From positions 1,202,501-1,266,500 of the forward strand of contig JAJGOT010000166.1 in assembly GCA_022457155.1 (NCBI GenBank): DNA of 64,000 bases, read 5' to 3'. The translations under genes and the position numbers were made by a program. Source of the DNA: Cladopsammia gracilis (lineage: Eukaryota; Cnidaria; Anthozoa; Scleractinia; Dendrophylliidae). Of the stretch, positions 37,498-48,222 are shown in pieces. The stretch's first letter is position 1, and each line of letters starts with the position of its first letter. The notes under the pieces were generated by a model that saw only the letters and a program-made list of their open reading frames with translations, was not told where the DNA came from and did no database searches.

Positions 37498-37900
37498 TTA
37501 AAAATAATAATAACAATATAATTCTTATATTGCGCGCTTTCCATGAAATGATGAAGCGCGCATTACATGATCTCTATTTATAATAATTTATAATCTATAA
37601 TAATTTAGAGATATAGTGTTCGTTTCCACTGTTTAATTTTTGCTTTCATTCTCTCTACTAGGCATTCTGGAAGACTCGGTCCTCCCATCAACAATTTGTC
37701 TCCCTGCAGAGAAAACCAAACGCCAATTGAATCTTTCCATCCCAGAAGCAACCTCGACCCCAAGCAAGTTAATCACACCGCGCAAGCGCTGTGGCGCTCT
37801 CACAAGAACAGGATCATCCTGTAAAAATCTGATAACCAAAGGCAGCTTGAAATGCCGGACACATTCCCGGATTGAATCTAGTTTTGTCCCGGATGAATGA
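30128..37900 (+). CDS. bmb: Brambleberry/KAR5-type nuclear fusion protein (561 aa, 9 exons)
   Basis: Homologue of zebrafish brambleberry and yeast KAR5/plant GEX1, nuclear-envelope proteins needed for pronuclear or karyomere membrane fusion. Exons: 30128-30355, 30533-30661, 31126-31311, 32092-32326, 33447-33563, 34695-34804, 35763-36039, 36531-36695, 37662-37900. All introns are GT-AG, phases match at every junction, and the total is 1686 nt. Signal peptide 1-22, then WWPF. Conserved lumenal segment: EEKFLAEARKYM, LDSCHQI, LAKLGVALLNCQ, AMTWNSYHIISNRAR and ICYATRQQQF with several cysteines. Coiled-coil-like helices from about 180 to 360. Hydrophobic segments near 362-385, 389-403 and 413-435. 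The tail has a C526-C536-C547-H550 cluster (RCGALTRTGSSCKN) that may bind zinc. ATG 30128 is preferred over the in-frame ATG 30077, which lies upstream of a TTTTCAG acceptor. Possible AATAAA at 38424. Introns carry several MITEs. Confidence 0.87.
30730..30945 (+). repeat. Degenerate CAGT-rich simple repeat
   Basis: CAGTCAGTCAGTCAGTG and many scattered CAGTCAG or GACAGTCAG units, within a brambleberry intron. Confidence 0.85.
31323..31617 (+). repeat. TTAA-flanked minisatellite carrier with two 88-bp units
   Basis: Left border TTAACCTTCAACTCCCAAGA with GTGCCAAAAATCAAAATTC, then two units of the same 88-bp repeat as at 17847, then the right border CATAATTGAATGTGGAAGTC. In a brambleberry intron. 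Confidence 0.85.
33005..33262 (-). mobile_element. CCAAT-rich MITE, diverged copy
   Basis: Minus-oriented relative: TTGTGAAAATCACGCGCCAT, TCGTGACTTGCTCGCACGTG, TTTGGCGCCGGCTAAATG and AGAGTAATTACTTTGATTTT. Ends are eroded. In a brambleberry intron. Confidence 0.75.
34101..34264. mobile_element. Long near-perfect palindrome (MITE or foldback)
   Basis: GAAATCGTATGAACTACTCG...TTTTGAAAGTTCTCAAATTG pairs over about 75 bp with AATTTTGAGAACTTTCAAAA...CGAGTAGTTTATACGATTTC. The centre is CACTCGCCGAAGCGGCTCGTG. Confidence 0.85.
34963..35094 (-). mobile_element. AGAGCTGC element, copy 2
   Basis: CAGATACCACGCAGCTCTTA at the left and GTAAGAGCTGCGTACTGCCC at the right; same family as 25466 and 62146. Confidence 0.75.
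35256..35440. mobile_element. Inverted-repeat MITE
   Basis: ATAGGCCATTTGCACGATGA...ACAACTACCAGAATC pairs with GAATTCTGGTAGTTGTAGTC...CATCGTGCAAATGGCCTAT. Confidence 0.85.
35510..35655. repeat. TTCAACA-rich dispersed element
   Basis: Dense TTCAACA/TGTTGAA motifs in both orientations (CATTCAACATGTTGAACG, AATGTTGAATG). Similar material fills 46845-47190. Confidence 0.65.
36850..37065 (-). mobile_element. CCAAT-rich MITE, diverged copy
   Basis: CGAAAGTAATTCCGTGATTG, CTCGCACGCGTTTTCCCGCG, TTGGTTCATTGGATTGTC and GGTCAGAGAAATTACTTTG match the family at 28245 in reverse. Confidence 0.8.
37080..37240. mobile_element. Palindromic MITE (GCCCATTT..GAGTTGCTC ends)
   Basis: GCCCATTTCCGAGTTGCTCT TAGC at the left is mirrored by GCTA AGAGCAACTCGCAAATGGGC at the right; the arms extend about 65 bp. 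Confidence 0.87.
37467..37513. repeat. (AAT)n microsatellite
   Basis: About 15 AAT units with small interruptions, next to a GCGCGCTTTCCATGAAATGA block that resembles the region after the tract at 46027. Confidence 0.9.
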
Positions 37901-38536
37901 ATGTTAAGAACTGGGGAGGCAGAGCAACATTGCACAAATGTCACATACTATTCAGAGATATTGGAACGATGTAATTTTATTGTTAAAAGAATCATTGATA
38001 TTTATGAAAGAGAGATGTACCTATGTATATATACATCAAACGGATGACTTTTGTTCAAGTTCCGCGCATCAAGTCACGTATATGATTTGTAGCCTTTACA
38101 TGCCTTTGCTGCACAAAAACAACCTTATTGGGGTGCAATTTTACCCTTTCCCTTCTACCACCAGACCAAGTTGGTGAAATTTTCAACTGTGTGGTTTGCG
38201 TTAATAGTAAGTACTTCGCGTCCCCAATATTAACGCGTCTAATGCGCCATCATAGGTCTAATATTGGAAAACTAGCATCCTTGCAAACATAAATCAAATC
38301 GAAACCTACTTTGCTGGAGATTATTTTACCAAACTGTGATTTCCTTGGCGACTGTCGCGTAGCTTGAACAAAGTTCACGCGGTTTTAAAACTTTTTAAAC
38401 TGTTGTATTTGTATTTTATTTTCAATAAAGTATTGCTCTTTTATCCTTTCTTATTGTGGTTTGTAACATACCGCGAACGAAGATTAACGTCATGCTTTTT
38501 CAATGGGTGTCTTTGGGTAGTCTCCTTCGCAACCGT

Positions 38537-38593
38537 TGTGTCGTCACGCAACGCTCCCCCCGAGCGGGGAGGAGCGTTTCGTGACGACACAAG
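38537..38593. repeat. GC-rich inverted repeat
   Basis: TTGTGTCGTCACGCAACGCT and AGCGTTTCGTGACGACACAA are inverted copies around a CCCCCCGAGCGGGGA centre. Probably a short MITE. Confidence 0.75.
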
Positions 38594-39125
38594 TAACGAC
38601 TGCGCATGAGACTATTGCTTTGGGCCTCTGTTCGAAAAAAAAATGCTCTTGCACATCGTCTTCGAGTTCAGCAACTTTCTGGGGAACAAGCGACCTCGAG
38701 CAACTTTTGTTTACAGGGTTAACTTTTCGAGCAAACATCTACTTACAGTTTTTACAACTTAAAGGAGCTATGTGATGGGGATTTTTATGTCCATTTTTCA
38801 GCTCTTTTTGGGTCAAGAATGTGATTACTTAATGTTTCCCAGGACACTAAGAAAATAAACTTTTAAAAGAAGAGTAAACCATAACCAGTTTTTAGCCGTT
38901 TTCCAAGACACAAGAAAAGAACTTTAAACTGCCCGGTTTATCAAATGACTTCTGTAAGACCTAACAATGCAAGGACCACTTGAGCAAACAGTAGCAACAT
39001 GTAGCTGGATCTTTGTGTAGATCAGGATCAGTAATTGACTAAATAAAAAAATAACATGCAAGGCTGTCTGCAGATCAAATTTATGTTTAAATTAAAGCGC
39101 TTTTGAAACTAAAAGTTAATACACA

Positions 39126-39153
39126 CGTTTCGGGACTTCTGTCCCTTCCTCAG
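39126..39153 (-). other. Hammerhead-ribozyme-like core sequence
   Basis: The minus strand reads CTGAGGAA, then GGGAC-AGAA-GTCCC as a hairpin, then GAAACG. That order is that of the hammerhead catalytic core (CUGANGA, stem II, GAAA). A clear stem I, stem III and cleavage triplet were not found, so it may be a relic or chance. Confidence 0.3.
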
Positions 39154-39366
39154 TGAATAGCCGTTAACTGAAAACGCGCGTCACCTATTTAAATGTTCCA
39201 AATGTTGCAACATTGTAGCGCGCGTGGATGAAATCTAAATAAAACTAAAGTAAATGTTCGTGCCGTGTCGTTGAAGGGTTTGGCATTTGAAAATTAGTCG
39301 ACCCTCCGCGCTGCCTCTCTCCGTGGTACTTTTGCAACCTGTTCTAACTGTCTGCAGATACACTTC

Positions 39367-39698
39367 CTGACTCGTCCCCAGTCGTCTCTCAATTGACGAG
39401 AGGAGCGCGGCCGAGGGGAGCGCGAGTTGTGATGGGAAGGAGGAAAGAGGGGAGAAATCAGTCAAGTTGGCCAGTTATCCAAAATAAACACAACCACGGC
39501 GAAAAAAATCACAAAAAATACAACGCGCAACTTATCGTCTTTTGGCACAACTTTTCGATGCAGGATCTCCCAGTCGTCTTTCCCTTTCCTTTTCCTCCTT
39601 CCCATCACCCCTTTCGATCGCACTTCTCTCGTTTCGCGTCTTATCCCCCACGCGCATCTCCCGCGTCTTGCCTGGAAAGACGACTGTGGACGAGTCAG
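39367..39698. mobile_element. MITE with CTGACTCGTCC.CAGTCGTCT ends
   Basis: CTGACTCGTCCCCAGTCGTC at the left and, reversed, CTGACTCGTCCACAGTCGTC at the right. GAT.CACTTCC flanks both ends, a possible target duplication. Confidence 0.85.
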
Positions 39699-40751
39699 AT
39701 CCACTTCCGTCCTAGTCATCTGCTGTCCAAGACATTTATTTTTCCTTGTTGAGTACTAAAATAATATTTTTAGTTCAATGCGGTCACTCTCGCCCCAGTC
39801 TGCCACTCTTTTTTCAAAGTGGTCTATGGAGGGTCTATGGAGTTTAATATAGCATACAAGTATTCTTAACTTCAATACTTGTACGATGTCTGTTCAATGC
39901 ATTTAATTCGTTATTTTGACGTGAGAAAACTTCAATGTCTACAAATATTTGCTCATTACATCGCATATGGCACGCTGCGGATGAAATTGTAACTAAGTAA
40001 ATACTTACTTTTATAATATCACGCATTATAATTTTATTTTTAAACAAAACGATTCTACGCAATACTGTATTCAAACCTTTTAAAAAACATGAATATGAAA
40101 TTCACACTACAAATATATTTTTAAAGGCATAAAAGCCCATTCAAACATTTTTGTTTACGAACGCCTATGCGATTTAACGAATGTTTTACTGTCTGAGCGG
40201 AGAATATACTTATTGTTAAGCCAGGATCCAACGAAAACAAGAGACCTTAATAGGCGTATCTTTGTTTACCATTTTTGCCTCATTAGCACATACGCCTCAT
40301 TCTCTTACCTACCTACAAAAAAATCAACACTGAATATTGAAAGGGAATAGCACAATTAGCTTTCTCCGGAAATTTGAGCCCGATATACTAGATACACTTC
40401 GCGTAATGCTGTTTAAAAAACTCAAAATTTTACAAAGAATGTATGGCTCATTAGCGCTTTTGCCACTCGTATTTAGCAGGCCGCCTTCTCAACGTAAATT
40501 CGTATGCTAATGAAGCAACATTTAAATAATGACGTCAGCAAAGATCGCCCTCACATCACAAGAGTTCAGGGCACATTCGATTGAACGTATTCCGGAATAA
40601 GAATATATAGAATGGTTACAAAAAATCTAGTCTTTCTCATCTCCTATTGCTGTATTATAAGTATGTTTTGTTAGATTTTTATATTGCAAGTGTGCTTGAA
40701 CAAACAATTCACAGAGACTATTCTGTATATTCTTTCCCGAATACCGACAAT

Positions 40752-41029
40752 AGAGCAGTTTTGAGTGTCGAAAGTAATTACACAATTGCTTTGGTTTTCA
40801 TTGCTACGTTTTGTGCTTGGCTAAAAATTCTCGCGCCACTTTCTCGACCAATCAGAAGTTAAACCAAAACCAATCGTGACTTGCTCACACGCGTTTTCCC
40901 GCGCTTGGCGCCGCCGACATGTAATTGCTTCGAGCTCTGATTGGTTCATTGGATTGTTTACGTCTGTTGTGATTGGTCAGAGTAATTACTTTGGTTTTGG
41001 TTTTACGACACTCAATTGAAAACTGCTCT
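40752..41029 (-). mobile_element. CCAAT-rich MITE, complete copy, minus orientation
   Basis: Starts AGAGCAGTTTTGAGTGTCGA and ends ACTCAATTGAAAACTGCTCT. Interior matches 28245-28523 in reverse (GCGTTTTCCCGCGCTTGGCG, ATTGGTTCATTGGATTG). Confidence 0.88.
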
Positions 41030-41138
41030 ATCGTGCGAGTTTTGTCAGCTCTCTAGTACTTTATTCATCCTCGTTTCAACGGGATGCGAAAGGTTGTGAA
41101 GAGAAAATTCGCATTACTTCCAGTATCAAGCTTCTACT

Positions 41139-41345
41139 CTAACCTTTAAGTCTGTGGATGAAATCCTAAAGTGTGACCATTCAAATGAAAGCTACTGAGC
41201 AGTACTTTCCTGTGGTACTGTTTATTATGCTGTACAAGGTGGTTCTAATTTTTGAGTCTGTGGATGAAATCCTAAAGTGTGACCATTCAAATGAAAGCTA
41301 CTGAGCAGTACTCTCCGGTGGTACTGTTTATATGTACATGTAAGC
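41139..41345 (-). repeat. 106-109-bp repeat family, two units inverted
   Basis: GTCTGTGGATGAAATCCTAA, AGTGTGACCATTCAAATGAA and AGCTACTGAGCAGTACTTTC are reverse complements of the unit at 22000-22415. Confidence 0.85.
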
Positions 41346-42014
41346 AGTACTGTATTTTAAAACTATGGCCATGTTGTCTCTCGATATTCCGCAAAATGAA
41401 ATTGGGTATTTTTTCCTTTTTCGACCTCGGTCGTTTTCGGGTGCGAAAAAGGAAAATCTCGTCCATCTTATTTCATATCATAGGAGTTTTCGTTCCATCC
41501 TGGCATCTTCTAAGAAGACAAGTTAGTAATAATGCGATGTAGAAAAAAATGATCGCTTGTAATCGCAATATAAATACTTATTTCTCATTAACAATTTGAA
41601 AAGCCTAAAAATATTTCTTTCTCGCCATTTTAGTTGTTTTTTTTTTTTTCTGGAGATAATTTAATCTTAACACATGTATAATCATTCCAAGAAACCAGAG
41701 TCAATGATATGCAGCGCGGTTTCTCTCTTTTCATAGTTTAAGGAGAAAGAGAGTTAAGAGAAGGATACAATGTCCACCAAAACGTATCGCCATAGCTTGT
41801 CCATATAAGGATACATCATATTGCTTAGTAACGCTTCTGACAAAAGAACCGCGGGCTCAGTCATTTCTCGGAGAAAAAGGAACATATTTTTCGGCATGTT
41901 TTCACTCGTTCCCACGAATGGGAGAAGGGTGTTAACTTTATAATCTATATTAGCATTTTCCCCCCTTTACGTTCTAGAGTAAAATATGATTTATTTTGGA
42001 CAAAATTTTATATT

Positions 42015-42345
42015 TTAAATAAAACTGAGTTGCTGAGCAGTATTTTCCTGTGATGCTGTTACAAAAGCTGTACAAGGTAGTTCTAACTTTTCAGTCTGTG
42101 AATGAAAGCTACTTAGCAGTACTTTCCTGTGCTGCTGTTTACTATGCTGGGCATGGTGGTCCTAACGTTTGAGTCTGTGGACAAAATCCTAAAGCGTGTT
42201 TATTCAAATGCAAGCTATTTATCAGTACTTTCCTGTGGTGCTGTTTATTATACTACACAAGGTGGTTCTACCTTTTGAGTCTATTGATGAAATCCTACAG
42301 TGTGACCATTCAAATGAAAGCTATTGAGCAGTACTTTTCAGTGGC
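42015..42345 (-). repeat. 106-109-bp repeat family, about three units inverted
   Basis: Diverged units with GCAGTACTTTCCTGTG, GTTTATTATACTACACAAGG and GTGACCATTCAAATGAAAGC. Lies immediately downstream of the ATP-grasp stop codon. Confidence 0.82.
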
Positions 42346-42439
42346 GCTGTTCGTTTTCCAATTCATCCAGAGTGAAAATTATATAAAAATTGTCAAATTT
42401 GTTTTTTGTCAGTAATCTTTTGAGGTATAAACGGTTTGA

Positions 42440-45400
42440 TTATGGTTCACCGTTTAAAGAAGTAACATGGTTAATGTCACTACCTGCACCTTTTTTCAGT
42501 TCACGTTGAAGTTGAAAAGCGTCTTCGCAATTTCTTGCAAACACCACAACACAAGCTTTATGTTGAAATTCAACCGAGAAATCCCCGTCTGCCAACAGGA
42601 TTGCTCTTCCCTTTGCTTGTACATTTAGACGATCTATGGCGTCAAGCAAATGTTGGATATTGGTGGCTAAAATGTCCATTACGTACGAAATGGGAAATCC
42701 TAATGCCGCCATGTGCGGAGAAATTAACAGAAGATTCGTCGAGGATGAAATTTTGAGATTGACATCAATTACAAAACTGCCTTTACCGTTGACTAAAACC
42801 TCGACGCCCGTGAATCCAAAATAGCCATTCTGATGAAGGTATTGCGTGACGGGTGACACGACATCACGCAATTGTTCTTTCAGCTCCGCCTGCTCGTTCC
42901 AGTTCACGTCGGGCCTCGGGACAAAACCCGCGGGTCGCTTAGCAAAGGGCATGTTTGATTTGCATTTGACTCCTAGCCAATGCACTTGTCCATCTTGAAA
43001 CAAATACAACTGAACGATTAAACACTTGGAAATATTTTCTATTACTTCAGTCACCACGAGATCTGCATCGCAGAAGTGTCGACTGAGCTTGTCAAATGCA
43101 CTCTTCGCTTCTTCCTCTGTTCTCACAAGAAACGTCCCACGCTTTGCTTTTCCTTGTGCAGCTTTTATCATGCACGGAAGGGTGTAGTTATCACGTGACA
43201 TGTATCGAGGGCACGGTGCTCCCATCTCAGGGATTCGCGCCTTGGAGCTCAGCTTGTAATGAATGTCGGGATGGACGGCGTGCTTTTTGGCGGGAAAACT
43301 TTGAAATGGGAAGTTCACAATCAAAGGTTTTTCCCCGGTATCTTCTTGGTCGAAAATTCTTATGTCAGGTGTGGGGAAAAATGGAAGCCACTTTGACCAG
43401 TGCTGAAACAACAAAACAAAAGACACACATATAATAAGCAAACTTTATCGAGCAGTCCCCTCGACTTCGACCATGGAGTCAAAAAAAGTCGAACAAAGGA
43501 GCGCGCTGAAAGGTTTTTTATAATTCAACACATTGATACACTGCCCAAATATGGTAAAAAAAGTTATCGATATACGTTATGTCCACATGACGTATAACCA
43601 GCGATGGCGGTAAATTTCGCATTTTGAAGGAAACTGAAAATGACTGCTGTCTGCAATTTCGTGTTTTTGGGCGAGAAAGTGCGTGAACTACTAGTTAAAA
43701 AAGGGAAAAGAATGAAAAAAAGAGAAGAAAAGAGAAAAAATATTGTTCGCATGATTGGACAAAAAGGCGCGAAATTTTCGCGTTGTCGCGGTCGCAGTGT
43801 TTCTTTTCTTAGCGTAGCTGAATGAAAGCTGGTTCAAAGTTGACGAAAGTTTAACCGCTCGACAAGGAGTGAATGAAGGAGCACAATTTTCGGAAAATTC
43901 CTTTAGTAATCACCTCTGGAATATGATATAGACTTGATGCTTCCTCAGAAAAGTTTCTGATCTCGTCATTACGGCTGTAGGAGCTAAAAAAACGAGCAAG
44001 TTTGTAAACAACATTGATCGACTCAGCTCGTACTTCGATGTTTGAAAACTTGGTGCTGATGGAAGGGACTAAAAAGCCAAATCAACTACAGGTAAACGAT
44101 GTTTTAACCGTTTCTTGTATCCTTTAGCTGTGAATTTTTGTAAGACATAAGCTTACTGTCCACGCTGCAGTTCTTTTAGCCTGCGTAGCAGGTGCATGAA
44201 AATCGCGCGAGGGAGACACGCGAGGAGGAAAGTAGCTCCTTTCCTCCTCGCGTGTCTCCCTCGCGCGCCCCGTTCTTTCTTGCGCCCATTTTTTTCATGC
44301 GCCTGCTACGCAGGCTACAGTTCTTTCCGACTTTTCGCCGCTATGTTTAGGAACGTAGCCGTGTGTTTGCTCAATTTGTTTTGATTCCGAATTGAACTTT
44401 TTAAGATACGAAACACTTGTAACTAAGACATTCTATGCCATTTTACTGTGTTTTAATTCGTGTAGTCACTACTCTGTCCCGTTCTTTAAGAAGACGAAAG
44501 CTCTTCGTAGAAACTCTCAACTGATTGTGTATGCTAAATTAATTTTAGCTTGGCAAAAGTTTCGGCATTCGCTGCTTTTTGTTTAAGAAATGGTGCGAGG
44601 TAAAATATTGTTATAAGCCTTTTTACTTAATGAAAGATTGTATATCTCAATGATTTTTTTCTAGAAACTGTGATTTGTTATCAATGTGCTGAATTTATAA
44701 AACAGTTCAAGTGTTCAAGCTTGCGCAATATTGACAACGGCGCCACTTTCATTCATGAACTGTGTGATGTTGCAAGTTTCGCGCGGTAAAACATATGTAA
44801 GCTTTTTTTAAAATAAAAGGCTTGTCGGCGATATTTTTTCTTCAAACTGTGCTTTGTTATCAATGTGTTGAATTATAAAACTAAGCCGACTCGGCCTACG
44901 GCCTCGTCGGCTAAGTATTAGGCGATATCACGCAAGCTTGAGCGCTATAAGTATTGTTATCAAAGGAATAGAGACATTTTTTTTTTACTAAATTATTATT
45001 TGTTGTTGGCGCGAAAACTACGCCGGTGGCCTGTGCGGCGAAATACGAAGAATGAAACACGTGATTACAAGTCATGTCTACTAAACAGTTCAATGAAGAT
45101 TCTTGCAAGCATAAAGCTATTCGATTTGTTTACGCTTGACATTCGTTTTCTTAACTAGTTTTTTTTTACTATACAGCGGTTAAAGAAATATCGCTGATTC
45201 ACAGTAAAACGAAAACGACTGTATTAAGCCTAATGCTGAATAATTTCCAAGGAGACAAACTGAAGAGTGCTGAATGAAGAGGCAAGAAAGCAAACGTTCC
45301 GAGGTAAACTCTGGCATATTTTTTATCTCTTCAAGGTATGGATTATACTTAAAACTCACATTTACTCGCTAAACAACTTTGCCATGATAATAACGATATT

Positions 45401-46024
45401 ATGTTGTTGATACTGAAGCTTTTTGCCAAAACTAGTAAATTTATTTGCCAAAAACACTTTCCAGTTTGAATGTTTACTCGCACCAAGCATGGCGAGCGAT
45501 GTGAGACAAATCAGATCAAATCGCGCGCTTCTTCGGGTGGTTTTAATCTCTTTCAAGTAAATAAATTAAAGCTAATAAATAAAATAAAGTGCAGAAATTG
45601 CATAGCTGTGAGTGTCAGATCGAACCGTTTGAGGGAGTCCGATTTTCATCTCGCTTTGACTCTCTTTACGGTGGCGAATTTAAACTTAAGCTTACTTTAT
45701 CAAGGAGTTGATAAAACCAAATTTTCGTGTTTCAGTCCCTCACCTACGCAGCACCAGTTTCTTTAGAAACTAACCTCTTTATTCGACTAGATACTTACAT
45801 AAATTAGTTCCTTATATCTGGTCTAAATTAAATTAACCAGCCAACAGAGGTCAATGTTTAGCCTCCAAGCATTCAAGATCAAGGAATATTAGAAAACAGA
45901 ACTAAGAGAGCATAATTAAAAACAACATTACTGTAACTGCTGACCCATGTAGAATGTAAAAATTTTATGATAATACAATAGCGACTTCCTATGAGTTAAA
46001 GTAATATTTATATTATTTTTTAGA

Positions 46025-46066
<42 letters not shown>

Positions 46067-48093
46067 GATTTTCTATAGCACCATATCCATGAGCTCATGG
46101 CACTTTACAGCACAACAGTTCAAACAATTTACACCATTTACTATTAATTTAAATGTTTAGTTCTATTTTGAGTGCCCCAATGAGCTGTACAGCTAAATTC
46201 TCTGACACTTACTGTAAAGATGAAGTGTCACAGGATTAAGTGTCATTTAAAAAAACAATAATAAAAAAATATTTTTGTTGAACAGAAACTATAAAGAAAG
46301 GTACAGTTTGGGATAAATTACCACCCTTGTGAACCAAAACTGTCGATGAGGGCCTGGATGAATTGCAACTTGACAAAAGTTAGCCAACGTTTTTCAAGTT
46401 GTCACAGGCTTGAACAGAACATGATTTGTTCCTCTTTCAAGAATTGGTTGATTTCTTTCTCTTGATGTTGTAGTATTATTTTGTAAATAAGGCCTGGGTC
46501 AAACACCGTACAGCCTTCATATGTGCCGAACTCAATTAAATAGAGTTGGGCTCATGTGAAGTTCAGGGTTTGACAGTTTGACTGATTGTATTTGGATAGG
46601 CTGGCCGTTCTTCACAGCTGGTGCAGCCGTGAAGAATGGCTGAGGTTGAGTTCGGCTGAATTAAGTTCAACGTTTGACTCATCAGGTGACCTTAATTAAT
46701 TTGAGTCGGCCTAAACTGTAATTAGATTTGGCTCATGTGAAGTATAGCATTTGACTTGGGCCTAAGTAAAAGGTATTGTAGCATGGTTTTGACCAAAAAC
46801 GTAAAAATCCCCATAACACTGCCCCTCTAAATAACGGTATTCATTCATGGCCATTCAAATTCAACATCATGTTGAACAACATCAAACATGATGGTCAAAA
46901 AAGTTCAACATTGTCATTCAACATTTTCAATATTGTTTGGCATGTTGAACAATATTGAAATTAGCAAATTTCCACCGGTGTTCCGTGGTGTGGACTCTTA
47001 TTTACCACGATTTATGTTATCACATGATCAAAATGTGACTCTCATTTACCACCTGCATCGCCCAATCAGATTGCGAGCTGGCAATTGTGGTAAAAATGTT
47101 GCTTGGGCAATATGCTATTGAAGGAAGTTGAATGATGTTAAATACGGTCTGCTACAATTGATTCAACATCATTTAAAAGCCTTGCCAAACAAGTTTTACT
47201 TTTAGCATCCAACAAATTTTATGTTTTTAGGTGCTACTTCAAAAAGTGTTGAGTCACAAATTTTACAATGTTGTACCTCGAACTCATGTGGCCTGGGCTT
47301 TATAAAAATAGGTCCATGTGGCATACGTGTGTCTACCAGAACGTTATGCATGTTTATTGTTCGGTTATTCTAGATAATTCTCAAGCATGACACATTACTT
47401 GGACCTTTTTTACAGCTTTGAACTAAGAGAATTGCATGACAAATTAATAATATTCATAAATGATACCAAGCATATGTCACTAAATACTTGTTCCTAAATT
47501 TCAGGAGGCATTTTCAAACTTAATCAATTGACAATATTATTGACAACTAGATGTAGCCCTTATGCACTAATTTACACTTAACATCCACTATGTACTTCAT
47601 GTAGTATGATGTGTAAGTGTAAACCTACAATACAATAAGTTTGGCCCGTTGGCCATGTGCCATATTGTTATGGCTATTAACAAAAAATGGAACAGTTGAT
47701 GAAAGCATTATTTATAATTTTGACAACCCTGTGAAGTATATAGTGGAATCAGGTTACGGCTCAGTGTCTCCCTGGTTCAAGGGGTAGATGCAATAATTAT
47801 TTGCACAAAAATGCTCACCTCTCTTATTTGGGGGTTTATGTCTCGTGTTACCAGAATGGGGAAATTGCTACCTGCCACGGGGCAAGCCCTCATTGCCTTC
47901 AGGTGCCTGCTGTCGCCAGTAATGTCTGGCGAATAGTCATGGATCACATACTTCTTGTCATTGATGAAAGCTGCTTTGTGGTTGAATGTTGATGGTCTTT
48001 CGGTAAAGATGTAAGCGTGGGGTAAGTCCTGCGACAATAACCAGCTGAGTGTGACCACATTGTTGTTTGTCATTCCTAAGCAGAGCAAGTTTT
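42440..48093 (-). CDS. ATP-grasp family protein, two 3' exons visible
   Basis: Probable ATP-dependent carboxylate-amine (or -thiol) ligase of the ATP-grasp fold; substrate unknown. The terminal exon 43402-42440 encodes 320 residues and a stop. It contains PCMIKAAQGKAKRGTFLV (nucleotide-binding strand and loop), VVTEVIENISKCLIVQLYLF, and a C-terminal catalytic block GYFGFTGVEVLV...FVIDVNLKISSSTNLLL, in which the acidic and Asn residues of the DVN motif match the metal-binding site of the family. Its acceptor TTGTTTCAG|CACTGG is phase 0. A 5' exon candidate at 48093-47819 (LGMTNNNVVTLSWLLSQ, FTERPSTFNHKAAF, HDYSPDI, ending NPQIRE|GTGAGC) ends in phase 0 and would supply the pre-ATP-grasp domain. 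Linking them across a 4.4-kb intron is inference. The exon at 48093 needs a further upstream exon, which I could not identify. A possible donor GCAG|GTAGTG near the 3' end leaves the C terminus slightly uncertain. Confidence 0.7.
44177..44317. mobile_element. MITE with TAGCCTGCGTAGCAGG ends
   Basis: TAGCCTGCGTAGCAGGTGCA TGAAAA pairs with TTTTTTCATGCGCCTGCTAC GCAGGCTA. A second palindrome (GGGAGACACGCGAGGAGGAA and its complement) sits inside. CAGTTCTTT flanks both sides as a likely target duplication. Confidence 0.88.
46027..46130. repeat. (AAT)n tract with attached retroelement-like sequence
   Basis: About 13 AAT units (46027-46066) run into AAGATTTTCTATAGCACCAT and ATGAGCTCATGGCACTTTAC. The layout suggests the reversed 3' end of a short retroelement. 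Confidence 0.6.
46490..46770. mobile_element. Decayed relative of the palindrome at 27874
   Basis: GGCCTGGGTCAAACACCGTA and CATTTGACTTGGGCCTAA form the ends; repeated GGCTCATGTGAAGTTCAG/ATATGTGCCGAACTC-like segments lie between. Confidence 0.6.
46845..47190. repeat. TTCAACA-rich dispersed element
   Basis: Repeated TTCAACATCATGTTGAAC, GTTCAACATTGTCATTC and GATTCAACATCATTTAAAAG motifs in both orientations, similar to 35510-35655. Confidence 0.65.
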
Positions 48094-48167
48094 CTAATTA
48101 AAATTAAAATAAACCTGAAAAATACAAGAAGAAACAACAGGGTGAATTATTGATTAACTTAAAGTTA

Positions 48168-48222
48168 ATCGCGTTCGAAGAACGCAATTCTAATTTGGTT
48201 CGTGTTGGTTGTCCTGTGGTTT
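48168..48222 (+). repeat. Dispersed repeat with GCGTTCGAAGAACGC palindrome, copy 2
   Basis: Matches 11441-11492 nearly base for base, including the GTGTTGGTT.TCCTGTGGTTTA tail. Confidence 0.75.

Larger units (their letters stand above)
37901..42439. other. Intergenic region between brambleberry and the ATP-grasp gene
   Basis: No gene recognised. Holds the brambleberry 3' UTR, two MITEs (38537-38593 and 39367-39698), a complete CCAAT-rich MITE (40752-41029), and two inverted arrays of the 106-109-bp repeat (41139 and 42015). The span 39700-40750 is AT-rich with nothing recognised. Confidence 0.55.
43403..47818. other. Large intron (or intergenic span) of the ATP-grasp locus
   Basis: No exon recognised. 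Contains a MITE at 44177, an (AAT)n retroelement tail at 46027, a decayed palindromic element at 46490 and a TTCAACA-rich element at 46845. The part 44320-46000 is AT-rich and otherwise featureless. Confidence 0.5.

Noticed and set aside
44039..44092. Short plus-strand segment ending in a good donor (CTACAG|GTAAAC), possible first exon opposite the ATP-grasp gene
   Set aside because: No downstream exon with matching phase was found and the peptide is only 18 residues.
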